Positions 57,420 through 64,000 of a stretch of 64,000 nt of DNA are shown here, in pieces. The position numbers were made by a program, and so were the translations under genes. The stretch lies in the NCBI GenBank assembly GCA_027924645.1, contig BSBN01000140.1:13708501-13772500 (forward strand), given 5' to 3'. The DNA comes from Cunninghamia lanceolata (lineage: Eukaryota; Streptophyta; Pinopsida; Cupressales; Cupressaceae). The notes below the pieces were generated by a model that searched no databases, was not told the origin of the DNA, and worked only from the letters and a program-made list of their open reading frames with translations. Positions within the stretch are counted from its first letter, which is position 1. Every line of letters begins with the position of its first letter.

Positions 57420-58440
57420 TAGCTTAAGCGCTGCATGTAGAAAGGATGTCAGATGTTCATGATCACAGTTAGTGATAGATCAGAGGATGAGCCTGAGGCT
57501 TCATTAGATGATCACCCTATCTTGAGAGATTTTGCCGATGTGTTTCAACCAGAATTACCAGGTATCCCTCCACGCAAAGAGGTAGAATTCCACATCGATC
57601 TAGTACCAGGTGCAGAGCTAGTGTCTCGTGCACCCTACAGGATGACTACACATGAGCTCACAGAGTTCAAACTGTAGTTAGAGGAGTTACTTGAGAAGGG
57701 GCACATCTGACCTAGCGTTTCACCATTGGGCACACCGGTTATCTTCTTGAAGAAGAAGGATGGGTCTCTTCTCTTGTGCATGGACTATAGGTAGCTTAAT
57801 AAGGTGATGGTGAAGAACCATTATCCTCTGCCTAGGATTGATGACCTTTTTGACCAGATGCAGGGAGCTAGAGTGTTCTCAAAAATTGATCTAAAATTTG
57901 GGTATCACCAATTGAGCATCACAGAGGTAGATATTCATAAGATTGCTTTCCAAACGAGATATGGTCACTATGAGTTCACAGTGGTACCATTCGGTTTGAC
58001 GAATGCCCCTGCAGTGTTCATGTGAGTCTCACGAAAGAGGTGTCCTGCAGTTACTTGGATCAGTTCATGATCATTTTTCTTGATGATATTTTGATATATT
58101 GGTAGACTGAGGAGGAGCATGTGCATCATTTGCGTCAGGTTTTGCAGTGCTTGCGAGAGAAGCAACTTTATGGCAACTTGGTGAAGTGTGCCTTCTTCAG
58201 GACAGAGGTACAGTACTTGGGACACATCCTATTAGGTGATGGCATCTCTATATATCCATCAAAGATTAAAGATGGTAGAGATTGGCTAGCACCCACCAGT
58301 GTGACAGAGGTAAATAGTTTCATGGGATTAGCTAGTTACTACCGCAGATTCGTAGAGGGCTTTTCCGGGATAGCGTACCCCATCACTTCCCTTCAGCGGA
58401 AAGGAAAGAGTTTCTCTTGGACCGAGTAGTGTGAGAGGGC
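57420..58440 (+). pseudogene. pol: K copy B: reverse transcriptase
   Basis: Pieces 57453-57677, 57804-58025 and 58121-58429. Motifs: [91 protein letters not shown], catalytic FLDD near 58075-58086 after a frameshift, QYLGHILLGDGISIYPSKI and SFMGLASYYRRFVEGFSGIA. Stops mostly replace Gln or Arg codons. It is of the chromovirus (Tekay/Del-like) type. Confidence 0.9.
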
Positions 58441-58880
58441 CTTTAGGGTCCTCAAACAGCATCTTATCAGCGCTCCCATATTAGCGGTTCTAGATCCTAC
58501 AGAGGATTTTATAGTTTGAACAGATGCATCACTTAAGGGTTTGGGAGCTGTGCTCATGCAGGGTGGTAGGGCGATTGCATATGAGTCATGTAATCTCAAG
58601 ACACACAAGCTAAACTACCCTACTCATTATTTAGAGCTCGCAGTAGTGGTACATGCTCTTGTTCATTGGAGACACTTTCTTTTGGGTCGTCGCTTTGAAC
58701 TCCATTCGGATCACCATAGTTTGCAGTACATATTCACACAGCCAAACTTGAACGCCCGTTAGCGGCATTGGATGGAGTTTCTATGCGAGTATGACTTTGA
58801 TGTCCACTACATCAAAGGGAAGGAGAATGTGGTTATCGACGCCTTGAGTTGGAGGGGCCACGAGATCCTGACCTTCACCT
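58441..58880 (+). pseudogene. pol: K copy B: RNase H
   Basis: It gives ILAVLDPTEDFIV, stop, TDASLKGLGAVLMQGGRAIA (Asp), YPTHYLELAVVVHALVHWRH (Glu) and FELHSDHHSLQYIFTQ (Asp). It ends VHYIKGKENVVIDALS. The open piece is 58541-58762. It is directly comparable to copy A at 54002-54420. Confidence 0.88.
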
Positions 58881-60357
58881 TGAGTGTGGAGTTTGAGAGA
58901 GCGCATCATTCAGCATTTGCCTGAGGATGAGTTGTTTCTTGAGGAGCAGCAAGAGATCCAGAAAGAAAGGGCCCTTAAGGGAAAATTTCCAAGATATTCC
59001 CTCAAGTCAGATAGATTTCTTAGACATCAACAGTGCATCTATGTACCTTGTGTGGGTGACCTTCATGCAGTGGTTCTTTTAGAGGCTCATAGATCACCTT
59101 ATGCAACACACCTAGGGGTGAAAAAGATGCAAGCCAACTTGCAACAGTTATACCATTTGGTAGCTATGAGATGAGATATTGCAGAATATGTTGCTCGTTG
59201 CCTTGAGTGCTAGAGGATCAAGCCCAAGTATCAACATCCAATAGGTCTTTTATACCCTCACAAAATACCTTAGTGGAAATGGGACACCATTTCCATGGAC
59301 TTCATTGTTGGTCTTCCTATGTCATCACGCTGTGATGATTCCATCATGGTGATGGTTAACAAGTTGACCAAGGTGGCGCATTTCTCACCTATATGCAAGA
59401 CGTACAATGCACCATTTGTGGTGAGAGTATTCTTGGATCAAATTGTTAGATTACATGGGGTACCTTGTGGTATCATTTCTTACAAGGATTCAATGTTCAG
59501 TTCATCCATTTGGCGAGCCTTGCAGCAGGCATTGGGCACACAGCTCAACTTCAGTTTCGGTTATCATCTTGAGACCGATGGACAAATAGAGAGAGTTAAT
59601 TTAGTTCTTGAGGATATGCTCCATATGTATGTGATGGATCATCATAGTAGATCATAGGAGTATCTGTATCTAGTTGAGTTTGCCTACAACAATAGGCATC
59701 ACAGCTCATTGGGTATGCCTCCTTTTCAGGCCTTGTATGGCAGACCTTGTAAGACACCTTTGAGTTGGGACCGTATTGAGGATAGGGTTGTGATAGGGCC
59801 ATAGTTGGTTCAGGATATGGAGCAATAGGTGACTTTGATTAGGTAGAAACTTTGGGAGGCTCAGGATCGACAGAAGAAGTATGCTGATGCTAAGAGGGTA
59901 GATCAAAGCTTCTTAGTTGGGGACTGAGTGTTCTTGAGAGTGCAACCGCATAAGAGTCCAATTTGTTACGGAAAGGGCTCTAAGCTCGCACCTCATTTTG
60001 TTGGACCTTTTGAGATCTTGAAGCAGATAGGACCTGTAGCCTATCATCTAGCCTTGCCACCTAGCTTGTCGCATATCTGCGATATTTTTCATGTTTCCAT
60101 TTTACGGCATTACATATCTGATTTATTTCATGTATTGGATTGGACTGCTCTTTAGGTAGAGGTAGACAGTCAGCTAGATTTGAAGACAATTCGTATATTG
60201 GCTCGTCAAACACTGGGCCTTTGAGGTCAAGAACTAGACTAGGTTAGGGTCTAGTGGGATATGTAAAATGAGGTCATGACGACATGGGAGGATGCAGTGA
60301 GATTAAGGGCCCTTTATCCTCACCTCTTTAATGACTTCCAGGAGGAAGTACAGTCTT
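58881..60357 (+). pseudogene. pol: K copy B: integrase with chromodomain-like end
   Basis: Open pieces 58884-59174, 59295-59657 and 59928-60155. Motifs: AHRSPYATHLGVKKMQANLQ and CLEC (zinc site), WDTISMDFIVGLPMSSRCDD (Asp), GIISYKDSMF (usually SDRD; the catalytic Asp is kept), ETDGQIERVNLVLEDML (Glu), [40 protein letters not shown] and [17 protein letters not shown]. The end (WTAL, stop, VEVDSQLDLKTIRILARQ, then MTTWEDAVRLRALYPHLF) matches the degenerate chromodomain tail of Tekay/Del-like chromoviruses. Confidence 0.9.
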
Positions 60358-60368
60358 AGGGGGGAGGA
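60358..60368 (+). other. Polypurine tract of K copy B
   Basis: AGGGGGGAGGA immediately before the 3' LTR start TGTGAAGCC. It is the plus-strand primer in the family. Confidence 0.8.
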
Positions 60369-61136
60369 TGTGAAGCCTACCTTCTCTTTCACTTATAGTT
60401 GACTACTTTATTTTTATTGTTGGTGATACATACTAGACTTGTGGGACTATTATCCCAAATTTCTGGACTATTAGACTTTATGATGTATGTGGATTTATTA
60501 TGTTTAGCATGATTACAATGTGATTAGAACTTGATATGGATTTACTTATGATGTTAGACATGTGATTTACATTATGATGTTATTTGGATACTATCCATGT
60601 GATTTTAGTTAGAAATTTATTATGTGATTCTATTTTGGGATGGATGTTTCAAATGCAAAATTTAGAATTTAACTATAATGTGATTTCCTTGATGCTTATA
60701 TGAACATGTGATGTTGTATGTTCTTATTTCACTTTGCTTTGGCTATCATATACATGTTGGATTAACATTTCAGTTGAGTGTGCAGGTGTTTCTAACGAAA
60801 CCACATAAATTTAGAGATTATCTCATGCACTGTGTTGTTTTCCCTTGTGAAGCCGATCTAGTTCCAAGAGGAACCAAGATCGACTATGTATTCCATGATG
60901 AATTTTCGTAATGTTTTCGTATGGTGTCCTTTGGGCTAGGTCTACCCTTTTTCAGTTGATTGTATTATGGTGTTGTAAATGTGTAATGTTTATTTAGCTC
61001 AATTTTTGTATTAATTTTTTTTGTGATCCCTTTTCATGTCATTTTCTACAACCTAAGGTGCTAAATTTGGATTAAACTTGACCATGGGTTGTACCCCTAG
61101 GGTCTAGGGGTCATTTGAACTTGTGTAACCCTAGGT

Positions 61137-61195
61137 AAGCTTCCATTTGGTCACTTTAACTTCACCCTGAAGTAAAGTGACGAAAATGGAAGCTT
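61137..61195. repeat. Near-perfect 28-bp inverted repeat, 3-base loop
   Basis: The left arm 61137-61164 (AAGCTTCCATTTGGTCAC...) pairs with the right arm 61168-61195 (...GTGACGAAAATGGAAGCTT) around CCC, with about two mismatches and small slips. It lies in the presumed K LTR. No T-run follows, so it is not a bacterial-type terminator. Confidence 0.85.
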
Positions 61196-62751
61196 GGGTG
61201 GGAGAGGATGAGTGGGTCAAACACTCAACCTCTTGCTTTCCTCTTTCCTAGGTTAGGGGAGTCTTCAAGACCCCTTAATTGTGGAGGACTTCCCTCTAAG
61301 TCTCTCACACAATTGGTGAGGGTACCTTGGGGTTGTGTGGTCCTTCTTAGGAGGAGAGGATTGGGGCATATGTGGCACCCACTACTCCTTAAGCTCCACC
61401 TTTCTCTCCCACATGTTTAAGAGAGGACAAGTGGAGGGGAGAGAGACTTGATGGGGTGGGTGAAAGACATGTGTCACCACCCCATTTCAAGAGTCTTGCT
61501 TGTAGTTGGGAGGAGGAGTGAGGAGGTGACATGTGTCACCTCCCCATTCCTCAAAGCTCATGAGAAGAGCCTATTGTAATCTCTCTTGGAGAGATGGATG
61601 GGGTTGTTGAATTTTTGGCAATTTTTTATTTTAATTATTTTGGGGAAAAAAGTTGGAGGAAGATTGGTGGCTCAACTTGGAGAAGGAGTGAGAGGAGCTC
61701 TTCTCAACTACCTTCCTATTGGGATTTGTAAGGTAGGTTTCAAGGTTATACCTTCCCTTATGCATTTTAATTACTTGTGTGATGCTATGTGTGAGTTTCC
61801 ATTTTGAATTTTTACTTGTTGTTGTGGGGAAAAATTTTATGGGAGTTGTGAGAGCCTCTACTACTTGGGAGAAGATGCTCAACATGTGTGAGGTGGGGGA
61901 GGAGTGAACCTCCTTGGGGTCACATCCTTGATTTTGTGGAGTTGTGGCCTTGAGGGCAATATGTGTAGATGTGTAATATGTGAAATGACTTGAGATCCAA
62001 ATGAAAGCTTTGTGAAATTATGAATAATAGTGTTGGCTTGAGGCCTTGACATGTATTTGTATTGGGAATTTTTGGAGTGGCACTCTTGACTTGAGTGATG
62101 TCCACTCCCCTACCCCATTTAACTCATTTTGAGTGAGTTTTGTGTTGTGTTAACCATGGGAGTAAATTGTTTTTGGGTGTTGAATGCAATGTTGTATTGT
62201 GGTTTGAGTTTTCCTAGTGTGTGGATGATCTCCTAGCTCGAGGATGACTCATAAGTGAGTTAATGGTAGGGAGGAGAGCAAGTTGATGTGGCTTCTTTCC
62301 CCTTTTTTGTGTTATTGCAAGTTTTTGAGCTATGAAGTGTAGGAGAAAATGAAGCATCCTTCTTGTGTTGTCATCTTGAACTCATGAGAGGATATGGCCA
62401 AGTTGGCCTTATGTGAATGTTTTAGTTAGAAGAGAGAAGAAATTTTCCTCTCTTGGAATGTAAAGTCCTATATTTTAGTTTTGAGTTGTATTTAAACTTG
62501 TTGCACTTGGAAATAAAAGTTTAATTGTTGATTTTAGTTGATATGTGAATGAGAAAAAAAATATAATAAGGTGATTATGGTTAGGCAAGGGAATGTTCAA
62601 ATTTACTATTAGTTATTATGTTTACCTGAAGGAATTTGAGTTGTTGTTGTTTTATTGTTGAGAGACAAAAATGAAAGTTTTATATTTTCTTATGAAAAGA
62701 AAATTTTAGTTGTTGTTATATGTTGGAAGGATTCAATTAAATGCATTTGAC

Positions 62752-62756
<5 letters not shown>

Positions 62757-62792
<36 letters not shown>
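62757..62792. repeat. TA microsatellite, 18 units
   Basis: An uninterrupted (TA)n from 62757 to 62792. A shorter one lies near 62909-62920. Confidence 0.95.
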
Positions 62793-62793
<1 letters not shown>

Positions 62794-63016
62794 TTTAAGG
62801 AAATGTTCCTTTGCTTTATATAACATTGATATAAAAAAAATATCCTTTGCTTATTTGTTTTAAAAAGAAAATTTATGAGTTTTGAAGGAGAAATGTATAA
62901 TTGAAATTATATATATATATGAATATAAACTATTTATTTATTTATTTATATTGTTTTAAAATAATAGTACTAAAATTGTGTGTACAACAGAGGATACTAA
63001 TTAATCAAAGTTGCAG

Positions 63017-63125
63017 AATAAGTAATGTGCCCAAATAAGCCCAATGTTTAAACTTAGGCTATGATACCAAATCACACTGACCAATTAAGCCCAATGTTTA
63101 AACTTATTTGGGCATGTTACTTATT
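63017..63125 (-). repeat. Inverted-repeat block with PBS in loop, copy 1
   Basis: The arms 63017-63039 and 63103-63125 match in 21 of 23 positions (AATAAGTAA..GCCCAAATAAG). The 63-base loop holds, on the minus strand, TTTGGTATCATAGCC (63058-63072), one change from a tRNA-Met PBS. A direct repeat (AGCCCAATGTTTAAACTTA) occurs on both sides of the PBS. It is most simply the LTR end, PBS and leader of a minus-strand element. Confidence 0.7.
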
Positions 63126-63145
63126 AAATGCATTTGCCTTTAAAA

Positions 63146-63553
63146 AGTAACTCATGTAACTATAGTTTGAGATCTGTGAGCTCATGTGTAGTCATCTTGT
63201 AGGGTGCACGAGACACTGGCTCTGCACCTGGCACTAGATCGATGTGGAATTCTACCTCTCTGCGTGGAGGCACACAATCACGTTTTCTTCACCATCACCT
63301 TATTAAGCTACCTATAGTCCATGCAGAAGTGAAGAGATGCATCCTTCTTCTTCACGAAGATAACTGGTGTGCCCCATGGTGAAATGTTAAGTTGGATGTG
63401 CCCCTTCTCAAGGAACTCCTGTAACTATAGTTTGAGCTCTGTGAGCTCATGTGTAGTCATCCTATAGGGTGCACGAGACACTGGCTCTGCACCTGGCATT
63501 AGATCGATGTGGAATTCTACCTCTCTACATGGAGGCATACAATCCCGTTTTCT
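63146..63553 (-). pseudogene. pol: Gypsy RT fragment, minus strand, with internal duplication
   Basis: The minus strand of about 63283-63550 matches the K RT at 57573-57830: [50 protein letters not shown] and [15 protein letters not shown]. The part at about 63146-63281 repeats 63411-63546 at a 265-base period. So a piece of RT is present twice, once with and once without the downstream part. No other domain is nearby. Confidence 0.85.
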
Positions 63554-63885
63554 ATCAATCAGAGTTATCACTGCATCCTTTACATTATTCCTAATTTCTT
63601 GGTTGACCTGATTATAGAAACATGTTATACTACCTTCATTTGGATAGTTACTAGGTTTCCATGTTGGATTAAAATACCATTTTCATTAAACTAATAAAAT
63701 TGCTCTAGGTTAATGAAATTAATAATGATGTAGTTTATATTGTCCTCATCGAATTAGGTTCGAAAGCAAGGATTGACCCAATTGTTAAAACAAATACATC
63801 TCAAATAATTCAATTGGTGTAAAAGTTAAATAAAATAATAAAAATCCTTCTGCAATAATCAAATTAAAATTATAGTTGTTAATTT

Positions 63886-64000
63886 TAAGTAATGTGCCCA
63901 AATAAGCCCAAATAAGCCCAGTATTTAAACTTAGGCTCTGATACCAAATCACACTGACCAATTAAGGCCAGTGTTTAAACTTATTTGGGAATGTTACTTA
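63886..64000 (-). repeat. Inverted-repeat block with PBS in loop, copy 2
   Basis: The arms 63886-63906 and 63980-64000 are near-perfect inverted repeats. The loop holds TTTGGTATCAGAGCC on the minus strand (63934-63948), an exact tRNA-Met PBS. It is the same arrangement as 63017-63125, 869 bases away. The window ends here, so further extent is unknown. Confidence 0.7.

Larger units (their letters stand above)
60369..62989 (+). repeat. K copy B 3' LTR (right border uncertain)
   Basis: It starts TGTGAAGCCTACC after the polypurine tract. The right end is set at a CAACA at 62989, but there is no second LTR to compare and no target duplication to confirm it. It would be about 2.6 kb, long but known for this lineage. 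It contains a 28-base hairpin (61137-61195) and a TA run (62757-62792). Open frames inside (61208-61420, 61586-61807) look accidental. Confidence 0.55.

Noticed and set aside
61208..61807. Possible host gene frames downstream of K
   Set aside because: Short frames with no motif inside a presumed LTR that follows a polypurine tract.
62757..62792. TA run as a functional site
   Set aside because: Plain microsatellite; nothing links it to a function.
1..64000. CRISPR arrays, tRNA or rRNA genes, bacterial operons, host plant genes
   Set aside because: No spaced identical short repeats, no cloverleaf with conserved T-arm, no rRNA motifs and no exon-like conserved host domains were seen; tRNA-like matches are only PBS sequences.

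Overview
This is plant nuclear DNA made almost wholly of nested LTR retrotransposons. I found no host gene, tRNA, rRNA or CRISPR array. The clues are plant-type Copia and Ty3/Gypsy polyproteins, primer-binding sites (PBS) matching initiator tRNA-Met (TGGTATCAGAGC), chromodomain integrases (chromoviruses), AT-rich CpG-poor sequence and stop codons mostly explained by C-to-T decay. A large, slowly purged genome such as a gymnosperm fits, but the species cannot be read from this window.

Layout. 1-1667: 5' end of a minus-strand Gypsy (gag, PBS, LTR). 1709-2960: Copia LTR, PBS and gag remnant. 3300-3696 then 18790-21175 then 48410-49413: one old Gypsy ('T'; gag with two zinc knuckles, protease) split twice. 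3733-18784: complete Copia ('C2') with 1.6 kb LTRs and target-site duplication (TSD) CAATG; its pol is split by a non-autonomous minus-strand element 'N' (6656-13956, 2.3 kb LTRs, TSD ATAAC). 21176-48409: chromovirus 'G1' (TSD ATGCA), inserted in the second zinc knuckle of T. G1's integrase is split by 'C3' (26510-45935), a minus-strand Copia arranged LTR-internal-LTR-internal-LTR. The second internal region of C3 is split by a young, nearly intact chromovirus 'G2' (36035-43997, TSD GACTT). Nesting depth at G2 is therefore T > G1 > C3 > G2.

49414-52100: minus-strand Gypsy remnant 'M' with gag and protease but no visible reverse transcriptase. 53340-53880: gag-like remnant. 54002-55441: RNase H-integrase fragment 'K-A', joined directly to the gag leader of a second copy 'K-B' (55442-60357, chromodomain type), followed by its 3' LTR (60369 to about 62989). 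63017-64000: duplicated minus-strand RT piece and two imperfect hairpins that carry a tRNA-Met PBS in their loops.

How the pieces work together: each autonomous element encodes capsid (gag), protease, reverse transcriptase (RT), RNase H and integrase between LTRs that supply promoter and polyadenylation signals. Nearly all copies are broken. G2 is the best preserved, with two in-frame stops and one frameshift in a single gag-pol frame. Order of insertion follows directly from the nesting; absolute ages would need LTR divergence to be computed.
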